Shown here: positions 1-6,260 of the stretch, piece by piece | How positions within the stretch are numbered: the first letter of the stretch is position 1 | Layout: the number at the start of each line of letters is the position of its first letter | Assembly (NCBI GenBank): GCA_945903925.1 | Contig: CAMDPJ010000047.1 | Span: forward strand, 1-12,386 | Origin: Chryseobacterium gleum | GTDB lineage: Bacteria; Bacteroidota; Bacteroidia; Flavobacteriales_C; GCA-002722245 | DNA length: 12,386 nucleotides | Direction: 5' to 3' | Notes under the pieces: generated by a model | Databases searched by the model: none | The model's input: only the letters and a program-made list of their open reading frames with translations | What the model was told of the DNA's origin: nothing | Position numbers and translations under genes: made by a program

Positions 1-3000
1 GAGATAACGGTTTTTAAAATTTCACCTGCCAAAGAAAGAATCGAAAATACCATCGTAAAAGGTGATTTAGTGGCCGAAGCCAACATACAAAAAAATGCAA
101 CAATTACTGTTACCAATGCCGAAACAGGTGATTTGGTGGGTGTTTATAAATCGAATCCTCAATCGGGCGCTTACTCCATGACCTTACCCTCCAGTAAAAA
201 ATATAAGTTTAGCGTTGTTGCTACTGGTTATGCGCCACATGAAGAGTTGGTAGATTTGCCTTCTAAGAAAACAGCACCTATTGTAAATCAAAAGATTCAA
301 TTGAAAAAAACGCCTTCAGAGGCAATGGCTGTTAACAATACTTTTCAAAGCAAAGTGGATGAATTGGCCTTTAATGAGGTGTACAGAAAAAGCGCCTCTT
401 TAGATGTAAATACAACGAAAGATGTAGGATTTAATACTGGGCTAGTAAAGAAAGTAGAAACGCCTAAAGCAGGTGTGCCTGTAGCCGAAACTACCCCCGT
501 AACAGCTAAGGCTTTAGTTACCGATAATACTATGGTGGCCGATGCCAATGAGGAGGCATTAGAGTTGGAGAAAGAATACAATAAGTTAAAAGAAGAAACA
601 GAAGCAGCCGATTATGTTTATAGGGTGAAGAACGATGAAGCCAATGAAACCAAACAAGAGATTGTTGATTTAACACGTCAATTGAATCAAACAAACAATT
701 CAGAAGAAAAGAAAAAAATTCAAGCAGAAATAGACAACAAGGTTAAAGATTTAAGAAAGAAAGCGCGTGAAGCCAGTATTACTGAGCATTACGCAGAACA
801 GAAAAAGACAGAAGCCGAAAACAAAAAAGAAGAAGCCGAAGCTGCCAAGCAATATGCCGGCGTGATTAAAGAAGCTACCGAAACCAAAAATTCCGAGCAA
901 GCCATTGCTAAGTTAGAGGCGCAAAGAAAAAAATTAGATGATATTCAGGAGCGAAACTCTCAAAGCAGTGAGGTGAGTATGCAGCAGTCTTTGGCTGCTA
1001 CAAAAGCCAATAAAGATCAGGAGATAAAGAGTACCGAAAATGAGATTTTGAAAATTGATGCTGCAGTAAAACTGATAGAGGCCGACCAAAAGAATTTAAA
1101 AAAACAGATTGACGCAACGAAAAATCAGCAGATAAAAGACGAGTTGAATTTGCAACTCAATGAAACAAAAGAGGAGCTGGCTGCCCGTCAATCGGATAGA
1201 ATGATTGCTGAGGCTCAGTTGGCTGCTATTAAATCGGAAACTGCGGAAGAAACTCAGGAAACACAAGTTATTGCTAATTTACAACAAGAGGTAAATACTG
1301 TAAAAACTCAAGATTTAACGGTGCTAGAAGCTGAACGCAAAAAGCAAATTGCTGCCGAGCAAAAGGCGAAAAATCAAACTCAAACTCCAGCCACCGCCAC
1401 AAATGCTACTCCAGCTGTTGTGCCTAACACCAAAGAAGATGTGTCTCAAACCTTGGCCAAGTTAGATACAGCGGGCAAGAAGAATAATCAGGCAGAAAAG
1501 TACAACGATGAAATGGCCAAAGCAAAAATGACTATGGACTTGGTGAAATCGGTAAAAGAAGAACAAGCTATTTTAGAAACAGCGTTGAAATCGGCTAAAT
1601 CAGAAGCAGCTAAAGCACAAACCCAAAAGAAAATTGATGATTTAAAATTAGAGCAAGAGAAGAAAAATAAAGAGATAGCAGTTTATGTAGCCAACGCCAA
1701 TAAAATCAAAGAAGAAGCAAAACTTACTCCGCAGCAAATTGCTTCAGCCCCCAATAAATTAGATGAAACTCAGCTTGCGGCAGTAGAAAATTATAGCAAA
1801 TCAACGGCAGCTTCTGTAATGCCTGTAGCAACGCCTGTAGCAACAACAACGCCTCCTGCCGTAGTAACGTCTCCTGTTGTTACTCCAGTAAATCCTGCTA
1901 CTGCCACAGTTTCTACTCCGCCAGTTGTTCCAAAAGATACGGTTAAAACAAAAGATATTTTTCCTAGTGGAGTTACAGTCGATAAAGCAACATCTGAGCA
2001 AAAGTCGGCAGCTGCATTAACAGCTTTCGGCATCAAAACACAAAACGATAGTAAGTATAGTTCTACGCCGGCAGTAAGTTCTAATTTAGAGAATGCACGT
2101 GCAGCAGAATATGAAGCTTTGAATCTTTATACTCAAGCCGAGCAGAAAAAAAGAGAAGCAGCTGCCACCACCAATGCCGAAGAAAAAAAGAAATTGAACA
2201 AGGAAGCTGAAGCGCTAGAAAAAGCAGCGAAAGAAAAACAGTTGGTGGCTTCTGAAAATCACTTTTTGGCCAATCGTGCCGAGTACGATAACAATCAAGC
2301 CATCATTAAACAAGCCATACAACAAGGTAAATTAAAGATTGATTCTACTAAATTAACAGAAGTAGAAAACATTTGGCTAAAAGATTTGTTGGTGCGCGAG
2401 AAAGCAAAAACGACTAAAGATTTTAAAGAAAAAGTTACTTTCATTAACGAGGTATCTCAAAAGGAAGCACTGCTTATTCAGCAACAGCAAGAAATTATTA
2501 AAGGCATTAAAGAACCGGCTGCTGCTATTGTAAATACGCCTAAACCGACAAGTGTTGATACTGCTCAAAAAGTGAACATTACTGTTGTTCAAAGCACTCC
2601 TGCTAAAGTGAACGAAGCTTTTGGAGTGGCGCCTACACAACACGAATACAGCAAAGATGAGCAAGTGCAAACGGCTTTGACGGCGGTAAATTCGTTGGAG
2701 GAAGATGCCACTAAAAATTACGATGAAGCGCAAGTTTTAAAAGCGCAAGCTGCTGCAAGTGCTAAAAAATCGGAAGCTAAAAAATTGAACAAAGAAGCGA
2801 TTAAAAAAATCAAGTTGGGCAGAGCTAAAATGAAACAAGCCATGGCCAAAAGAGGTGAGTTGAACAAAGCCGAACTTCAAGCCAACAAATTAGCGGTGCA
2901 AGAGGCAGTGGAGAAAAAAGGCTTGGTGTTGAATGAACAAAAAAACAAAGATTTAAAAGCGGCCGAAGAACAATTTAAAAAGGGAGAGGAGTTGAGGTTG

Positions 3001-5094
3001 AAGGCGAAAAAAACCAAATCGTTTGCCGGACAAACAGATCTTAACAATCAAGCCAACACATTAGAATCAGGCGCTTTAGAAGCACAACGTAAAGTAATGG
3101 AAAGCAAAGACGATAAAGCTTCTTCAGTGGTAAAAGTTTCTCCTGCCGATTCAATCAAAGCCAAAAACATAGCGCTTAAAGATGAAGTGAGAAGCAATCA
3201 GCAAGCTATCGATCAAAATCAAAACAGAATTAATGTAGTTCAAAATGACGCCTTAACTCCGCAACAGAAAGAAGAAGTAATTAAACTACAAAAAGAAGCA
3301 AATGTATTGATTGCTCAATCTAAAGAACAAGAGATAGAAGCGGCAAATACGCCAAATCCCGAATTGTCTTCTGCAGTGTTAAACCATGCCGATGAATTGA
3401 AAAAACAAGCACTTGGTAAGCAACAACAAATTTTAGCTATTAAAGAAAATAAAACGCCCGTTGCTACAACAGTTGCTACTACTTCTAATGCCACTAAAAA
3501 AACACCAGAAGCTACTAAAGAATACGGCGCTATGTTAACCGAAGCACAAGTGATAGAGAAAGAAATATCGACCGAAGTAGCTCAGTACACGCAACTTAAA
3601 AAAGAAAGTAAAAACTATCAAGTGCAATCAGAACAAGCACTAGTAAAAGGCAATACGGCTGAAGCTGAAAGATTAAAAAAACTCGCCGATCAAAAAGAAG
3701 AGCAAGCATTACAATCTTCTATGGTGATTGATAATTCTCGATTAGAAGCAAAATCAAAAAGAGAAGAAGCGAAGTTGTATTTACAAAGTTTAAATCCTCA
3801 AGTAGCCAAAGAGGTTGATACTAAATTGGCTGACAAAAACACTCAAACAGATGCTTTTGCTGCTTATAAGGAGAAGTCGGATAAGGAAGTGGCCGCAGCA
3901 ACTCCTGCAGTAAATACTACCGCACCAAAACCGGCTAATCCGGTTCGAAATACTACAGCAGCGCCAGCTAAAATTGATGTGGCCAATTCGCCTATTTTTG
4001 GCGGTAAAGCGCAAGATGTGCAAGCTGCTGTAATTAATGATCAGTTTGCAATACAAGCCAATGTTGCTTATTCGGCAGCGCAACCTATTCCTGTTGATGT
4101 GCCTTTGCCCGAAGGTTTAGTGTACACCGTGCAGGTGGGCGCTTTTAGAAACCCTATTCCGCAAGATTTATTCAAAGGCATTTCTCCTTTGTTTGGTGAA
4201 AAAACACTTATAGGTTTCATTCGATATACTGCAGGTACTTTCCGTTCGTTTAAGGCGGCTGCTATTGCGAAAGATAAAATCCGACAAATGGGCTATCCCG
4301 ATGCCTTTGTGGTGCCTTATTACAATGGCAAAAGAATTTCTATGGATCAGGCCGATCAGGTTACAGCCAAAGCTGATATTCAAACTCAAAATGCTTTACA
4401 GGTGATTGAAGCTAGAGAGGTAGAAACCATCAATAAAGTGGAGGTTAAAAATCCGGTGGATATTGCTCCACTTGCTGCAGAAAATAAAGCACCTAGTGAT
4501 GATGTGACTTCTACTGTTAAATTATTTTACACAGTGCAAATTGGTGTGTTCTCAAAAGAAATTAAAAAAGGAAGTATTTATGATATGCAGCCTTTAAATG
4601 TGGATAGAACAGCCAGTGGTTTATTAAGATATTCGGTAGGTAAATATGATGATTTGGCAGCAGCGAATAAACGCAAAGCAGAGATTAATGCTGCTGGCAT
4701 TGCAGATGCATTTGTAACAGCATATAAAGGCGGACAAAGAATTGCGGTGGCTGATGCGCAAAATACAGCGGCTACTACAAATAACAACACAACCCCTGCA
4801 ACCCCTAATGCAAATGCTGCGGGTATATCATTTAAAGTACAAGTGGGAGCTTACGCTAAAGAAGTTCCTGTGGAAACAACCACTTTATTCTTTAATCTTC
4901 CTACGAAAGTAGAGTACTATAAAGATGCAAATGGAATTACGATTTTCAACGTAGGTAATTTTACGAATGTAGAGGAGGCGCGTAAGTTGAAAGACCAAGT
5001 GGTTGCAGTCGGACTAAAAGATGCTTTCCTTGCGGCGTATCAGGGCAAAGAAAAAATAAGCGTTGATAAAGCCTTAGAACTGCTTAAGAAGTAG
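1..5094 (+). CDS. Giant coiled-coil protein with CarboxypepD_reg-like N-terminal piece and three C-terminal SPOR-like domains (5' end outside window)
   Basis: The frame is open from base 1, so the gene starts upstream; the GTG at 70 is not credible as a start because the domain fold already runs through it. 1697 residues are visible. Bases 1-330 encode a beta-rich segment (ATITVTNAETGDLVGVYKSN, then a GxY-LP pattern and 'ATGYAPHEE') like the carboxypeptidase-regulatory domain that follows PD40 propellers in Bacteroidetes envelope proteins. Bases ~540-3890 encode Lys/Glu/Ala/Gln-rich helix, probably coiled coil, interrupted by Pro/Thr/Val linkers near 1370-1440, 1801-1940, 2518-2600, 3451-3520 and 3895-3990. 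Three SPOR-like domains follow, beginning near 4120 (VYTVQVGAF), 4525 (FYTVQIGVF) and 4828 (SFKVQVGAY), each ending in a 'DAF..(A/P)Y..G..I' motif. SPOR domains usually bind denuded peptidoglycan, so a periplasmic or outer-membrane structural role is inferred. A PD40/TPR portion may lie upstream. The biological function is unknown. No convincing terminator follows the stop. Confidence 0.88.
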   Translation, partial: EITVFKISPAKERIENTIVKGDLVAEANIQKNATITVTNAETGDLVGVYKSNPQSGAYSMTLPSSKKYKFSVVATGYAPHEELVDLPSKKTAPIVNQKIQLKKTPSEAMAVNNTFQSKVDELAFNEVYRKSASLDVNTTKDVGFNTGLVKKVETPKAGVPVAETTPVTAKALVTDNTMVADANEEALELEKEYNKLKEETEAADYVYRVKNDEANETKQEIVDLTRQLNQTNNSEEKKKIQAEIDNKVKDLRKKAREASITEHYAEQKKTEAENKKEEAEAAKQYAGVIKEATETKNSEQAIAKLEAQRKKLDDIQERNSQSSEVSMQQSLAATKANKDQEIKSTENEILKIDAAVKLIEADQKNLKKQIDATKNQQIKDELNLQLNETKEELAARQSDRMIAEAQLAAIKSETAEETQETQVIANLQQEVNTVKTQDLTVLEAERKKQIAAEQKAKNQTQTPATATNATPAVVPNTKEDVSQTLAKLDTAGKKNNQAEKYNDEMAKAKMTMDLVKSVKEEQAILETALKSAKSEAAKAQTQKKIDDLKLEQEKKNKEIAVYVANANKIKEEAKLTPQQIASAPNKLDETQLAAVENYSKSTAASVMPVATPVATTTPPAVVTSPVVTPVNPATATVSTPPVVPKDTVKTKDIFPSGVTVDKATSEQKSAAALTAFGIKTQNDSKYSSTPAVSSNLENARAAEYEALNLYTQAEQKKREAAATTNAEEKKKLNKEAEALEKAAKEKQLVASENHFLANRAEYDNNQAIIKQAIQQGKLKIDSTKLTEVENIWLKDLLVREKAKTTKDFKEKVTFINEVSQKEALLIQQQQEIIKGIKEPAAAIVNTPKPTSVDTAQKVNITVVQSTPAKVNEAFGVAPTQHEYSKDEQVQTALTAVNSLEEDATKNYDEAQVLKAQAAASAKKSEAKKLNKEAIKKIKLGRAKMKQAMAKRGELNKAELQANKLAVQEAVEKKGLVLNEQKNKDLKAAEEQFKKGEELRLKAKKTKSFAGQTDLNNQANTLESGALEAQRKVMESKDDKASSVVKVSPADSIKAKNIALKDEVRSNQQAIDQNQNRINVVQNDALTPQQKEEVIKLQKEANVLIAQSKEQEIEAANTPNPELSSAVLNHADELKKQALGKQQQILAIKENKTPVATTVATTSNATKKTPEATKEYGAMLTEAQVIEKEISTEVAQYTQLKKESKNYQVQSEQALVKGNTAEAERLKKLADQKEEQALQSSMVIDNSRLEAKSKREEAKLYLQSLNPQVAKEVDTKLADKNTQTDAFAAYKEKSDKEVAAATPAVNTTAPKPANPVRNTTAAPAKIDVANSPIFGGKAQDVQAAVINDQFAIQANVAYSAAQPIPVDVPLPEGLVYTVQVGAFRNPIPQDLFKGISPLFGEKTLIGFIRYTAGTFRSFKAAAIAKDKIRQMGYPDAFVVPYYNGKRISMDQADQVTAKADIQTQNALQVIEAREVETINKVEVKNPVDIAPLAAENKAPSDDVTSTVKLFYTVQIGVFSKEIKKGSIYDMQPLNVDRTASGLLRYSVGKYDDLAAANKRKAEINAAGIADAFVTAYKGGQRIAVADAQNTAATTNNNTTPATPNANAAGISFKVQVGAYAKEVPVETTTLFFNLPTKVEYYKDANGITIFNVGNFTNVEEARKLKDQVVAVGLKDAFLAAYQGKEKISVDKALELLKK
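2023..2860 (+). repeat. Two diverged copies of a helical module inside the giant protein
   Basis: Protein-level repeats start near 2023 (AFGIKTQNDSKYS) and near 2617 (AFGVAPTQHEYSKD), about 198 codons apart. Each is followed by a helix carrying the same core, KKKLNKEAEAL near 2185 and AKKLNKEAIKK near 2776. Each module is preceded by a Pro/Thr/Val linker. The copies are too diverged for recent DNA duplication. This is a by-eye alignment; a looser relative may begin near 3516 (KEYGAMLTEAQ). Confidence 0.55.
4120..5085 (+). repeat. Triplicated SPOR-like domain at the C-terminus of the giant protein
   Basis: Three units of roughly 75-87 residues begin near 4120, 4525 and 4828. Shared landmarks are (Y/F)(T/K)VQ(V/I)G(A/V)(F/Y) at the start, a 'G..RY..G.(F/Y)' or 'G..IF.VG.F' strand in the middle, an A-rich helix, and a closing 'DAF..(A/P)Y..G..(R/K)I' motif. 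Linkers of different length and composition separate them, and the DNA copies are diverged. The third unit is nearly the last thing in the protein. Confidence 0.8.
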
Positions 5095-5164
5095 ATCTTT
5101 ATTCACAACTGAAATGTTCAATGTTCAATAATTTATTTTGGTTTACATATCATTTCGATTTTTC

Positions 5165-5193
5165 TTGACGTTGTTGTAATTCACCTTTATAAC
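5165..5193 (+). promoter_or_regulatory. Possible promoter ahead of the 22-codon ORF
   Basis: TTGACG (5165-5170) and TATAAC (5188-5193) are separated by exactly 17 bp, each one base from the classical sigma-70 hexamers. Transcription would begin near 5200, about 33 nt before the small ORF at 5233. Most Bacteroidetes housekeeping promoters instead use TAnnTTTG, and no good match to that lies here, so this may be chance in AT-rich DNA. Confidence 0.3.
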
Positions 5194-5232
5194 AATTAAG
5201 TGTTACCTCGACTTTAACCTAAAACAACAACT

Positions 5233-5301
5233 ATGCGTCTTGAACCTTTTATTTGCGCTTTGTTTTCTTTGGTATTAATCCTTATCATGATTGGGAATTA
5301 A
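5233..5301 (+). CDS. 22-residue hydrophobic ORF, candidate leader peptide of an attenuator
   Basis: ATG at 5233 opens 22 codons ending in TAA at 5299-5301. The start has A residues at -3, -4, -6 and -7, as is common for Bacteroidetes starts, and no Shine-Dalgarno. The peptide begins MRLEPFICALF; residues 13-20 read LVLILIMI (seven Leu/Ile/Val plus one Met), then G-N-stop. Overall 5 Leu, 4 Ile and 1 Val in 22 residues. The stop codon abuts the 5' arm of a hairpin (5300-5327) that competes with a terminator (5324-5370). Clustered codons for a few related amino acids before such a switch fit a leader peptide whose translation is sensed. It could instead be a one-segment membrane micropeptide, or a chance ORF. 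Confidence 0.4.
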   Translation: MRLEPFICALFSLVLILIMIGN

Positions 5302-5327
5302 TGCAACACGCAAAATGAAGTTGCATT
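5300..5327 (+). promoter_or_regulatory. Candidate antiterminator hairpin
   Basis: AATGCAAC (5300-5307) and GTTGCATT (5320-5327) form a perfect 8-bp stem with a 12-nt loop. The 3' arm shares CATT (5324-5327) with the 5' arm of the following terminator, so the two structures cannot fully form together. The 5' arm lies directly at the stop codon of the 22-codon ORF. A ribosome paused at that stop would cover it, while one stalled on the earlier Leu/Ile/Val codons would leave it free. The regulatory role is inferred from this geometry. Confidence 0.45.
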
Positions 5328-5370
5328 GCCTCGAATGAAATTCGGGGCAATGTTTTTTTTTGTGTTTTTT
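5324..5370 (+). terminator. Intrinsic terminator just upstream of clpS
   Basis: CATTGCCTCGAAT (5324-5336) pairs with ATTCGGGGCAATG (5340-5352): a 13-bp stem with one G-U pair and a 3-nt loop. Eight T follow at 5353-5360, and a second T tract after 'gtg'. It would end transcripts from the small ORF, or read-through from the giant gene, 20-40 nt before clpS. Confidence 0.85.
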
Positions 5371-5385
5371 CTTTCCCTATTTTTA
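5359..5385 (+). promoter_or_regulatory. Weak candidate clpS promoter
   Basis: TATTTTTA (5378-5385) matches TAnnTTTG except for the last base. A TTTG at 5359-5362 lies 15 bp upstream, shorter than the usual ~19-23. Transcription would start at or next to the clpS ATG, giving an almost leaderless message. If unused, clpS must depend on transcription passing the terminator. Confidence 0.25.
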
Positions 5386-5390
5386 CCCCA

Positions 5391-5681
5391 ATGAATCATT
5401 TTCATTTCAACATACAAACCCAAGAACAATTCGAAGTAGATGTATTGGTAGAAGAAGCGCCAATCTTCGATTTAATTATTTACAATGATGATGTAAATAC
5501 CTTCGAGCATGTAATTAAATGTTTGGTAGAAATTTGCGAACATGAAGAAATTCAGGCAGAACAATGTACCATGTTGATTCATTACAAAGGCAGGTGTTCG
5601 GTGAAGAGAGCCGACTATGAAACATTGGAGCCTATTTGCAGTGCCTTGCTCGATAAAGGCCTCAGCGCTAAAATAGAATAA
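5391..5681 (+). CDS. clpS: ClpS, N-degron adaptor of the Clp protease
   Basis: A 96-residue cytoplasmic adaptor of the ClpS fold. In known members it binds N-terminal Leu, Phe, Tyr or Trp of substrates and delivers them to a ClpA/ClpC-type unfoldase working with ClpP. The family signature is clear: LIIYNDDVNTFEHVIKCL (residues 28-45) aligns with the NDD ligand-binding loop, with N32, D33 and D34. MLIHYKG (61-67) carries the His (H64) equivalent to E. coli His66. The position matching the E. coli gatekeeper Met40 is Phe38, which I believe is common in Bacteroidetes ClpS. The C-terminus (LLDKGLSAKIE) is family-like, and the length is typical. The ATG at 5391 is the first usable start after the terminator and leaves a normal variable N-terminal arm of about 25 residues. 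No Clp ATPase is in the window. A J-domain gene follows after 37 bp. Confidence 0.92.
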   Translation: MNHFHFNIQTQEQFEVDVLVEEAPIFDLIIYNDDVNTFEHVIKCLVEICEHEEIQAEQCTMLIHYKGRCSVKRADYETLEPICSALLDKGLSAKIE

Positions 5682-5703
5682 CATTTCGATAACAATAAAA
5701 TTG

Positions 5704-5711
5704 TATCTTCG
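5704..5711 (+). promoter_or_regulatory. -7 box of the J-domain/KTSC gene
   Basis: TATCTTCG fits the Bacteroidetes TAnnTTTG -7 element with one change. It lies 7 bp ahead of the ATG at 5719, so the leader would be very short. A TTTC at 5684-5687 is a poor, closely spaced candidate for the -33 element. The box overlaps the upstream in-frame TTG at 5701, which argues against that codon as the start. Confidence 0.5.
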
Positions 5712-5718
5712 CGCTCTT

Positions 5719-6165
5719 ATGAAGAAAATTGAGGACTACCGACTGCTATTTGGTGCTACTAAAGACACCGATTTAAATGAGCTAAAATCTATTTATAGAA
5801 CAGCCATGAAAAACTGGCATCCCGATAAGTTTCAGGATGATGAGACCTTAAAAGAACAAGCTGAACACAGAAGTAAATTATACATCGAGGCTTACCATTT
5901 CTTGGTGAGCATCGCTCCAGAAACTATTGAACAAACGAAGGAGTCTTATACCAACACAATTGCTACTTGTGGTATTCAAGATTATAAATATGCCAAACAA
6001 ATACTTACTGTAGAATTTACCGATGGTAGTTCTTACGAATATTTTGGTGTACCTAAATTGATTTTTACAAGGTTGGTGAATTCAGATTCTCAACCGCGTT
6101 ATGCGCGCCGTCACATCTTCACTTCTTTTTCTTATAGAAATGTAAGAAGTGCGACTGCTGTGTAG
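5719..6165 (+). CDS. J-domain protein with C-terminal KTSC domain
   Basis: 148 residues from the ATG at 5719; the in-frame TTG at 5701 is rejected because it lies in the likely -7 promoter box. Residues 1-65 are a DnaJ-type J domain: 'DYRLLFGATKDTDLNELKSIYR', the invariant HPD tripeptide at 34-36 within KNWHPDKF, then a helix with 'YIEAYHFL'. J domains stimulate the ATPase of DnaK-type Hsp70. Residues ~84-140 resemble the KTSC domain (ILTVEFTDGSSYEYFGVP.....LV.S.S..RYARRHI), a small domain seen alone or fused and implicated in RNA or tRNA-synthetase contacts in some proteins. There is no Gly/Phe region, zinc-finger or DnaJ C-terminal substrate domain, so this is a specialised co-chaperone, not DnaJ itself. 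It is likely cytoplasmic. It has its own promoter and ends at a palindromic repeat and terminator. The target of the KTSC part is unknown. Confidence 0.85.
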   Translation: MKKIEDYRLLFGATKDTDLNELKSIYRTAMKNWHPDKFQDDETLKEQAEHRSKLYIEAYHFLVSIAPETIEQTKESYTNTIATCGIQDYKYAKQILTVEFTDGSSYEYFGVPKLIFTRLVNSDSQPRYARRHIFTSFSYRNVRSATAV

Positions 6166-6171
6166 ATTTTC

Positions 6172-6199
6172 GTAGAGACGGAAAATCTTCCGTCTCTAC
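6172..6199. repeat. Perfect 12-bp-stem palindrome of the GTAGAGACG type, possible REP-like element
   Basis: GTAGAGACGGAA (6172-6183) and TTCCGTCTCTAC (6188-6199) are perfect inverted repeats around AATC. From memory, palindromes starting GTAGAGACG and ending CGTCTCTAC recur in many Bacteroidetes and cyanobacterial genomes as dispersed REP-like units; only one copy is in this window. A nested alternative pairing exists between GATTTTC (6165-6171) and GAAAATC (6181-6187). No T tract follows directly, so it is not itself the terminator. Confidence 0.55.
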
Positions 6200-6206
6200 A
6201 AGAAAC

Positions 6207-6246
6207 AAAAATCCCCCGCTAGTATATTGCTAGAGGGGGATTTTTT
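6207..6246. terminator. Bidirectional intrinsic terminator between the J-domain/KTSC gene and acs
   Basis: AAAAATCCCCC-g-CTAG (6207-6222) pairs with CTAG-a-GGGGGATTTTT (6230-6245) around a 7-nt loop, with one internal mismatch. The arm ends are A-tract and T-tract, so it works in both directions for the two converging genes. The acs stop is only 14 bp away. Confidence 0.93.
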
Positions 6247-6260
6247 ATGTTCGTAATTCC

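Noticed and set aside
70..72. GTG as the start of the giant protein
   Set aside because: The frame is open to base 1 and the residues before it already read as part of the same beta domain, so the true start is outside the window.
345..4790. Several minus-strand ORFs of 66-118 codons inside the giant gene
   Set aside because: They lie wholly within a long Lys/Glu/Ala-rich coding frame whose low-complexity codons rarely make stops on the other strand. Their translations are Ser/Thr/Val or Cys/Arg-rich with no domain-like pattern.
5095..5232. Terminator for the giant gene, or a structured RNA
   Set aside because: Only a distant 7-bp GTTGTTG/CAACAAC pairing (5170-5176 with 5225-5231) and a small direct repeat (atgttca) were seen; there is no stem followed by a T tract.
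5301..5318. A five-codon ORF overlapping the small ORF stop (TAATG)
   Set aside because: Too short to judge; its ATG falls within the hairpin arm and nothing suggests translation.
5701..5703. TTG as the start of the J-domain/KTSC protein
   Set aside because: It lies directly against the probable -7 promoter box at 5704-5711. The ATG at 5719 begins exactly at the J domain.
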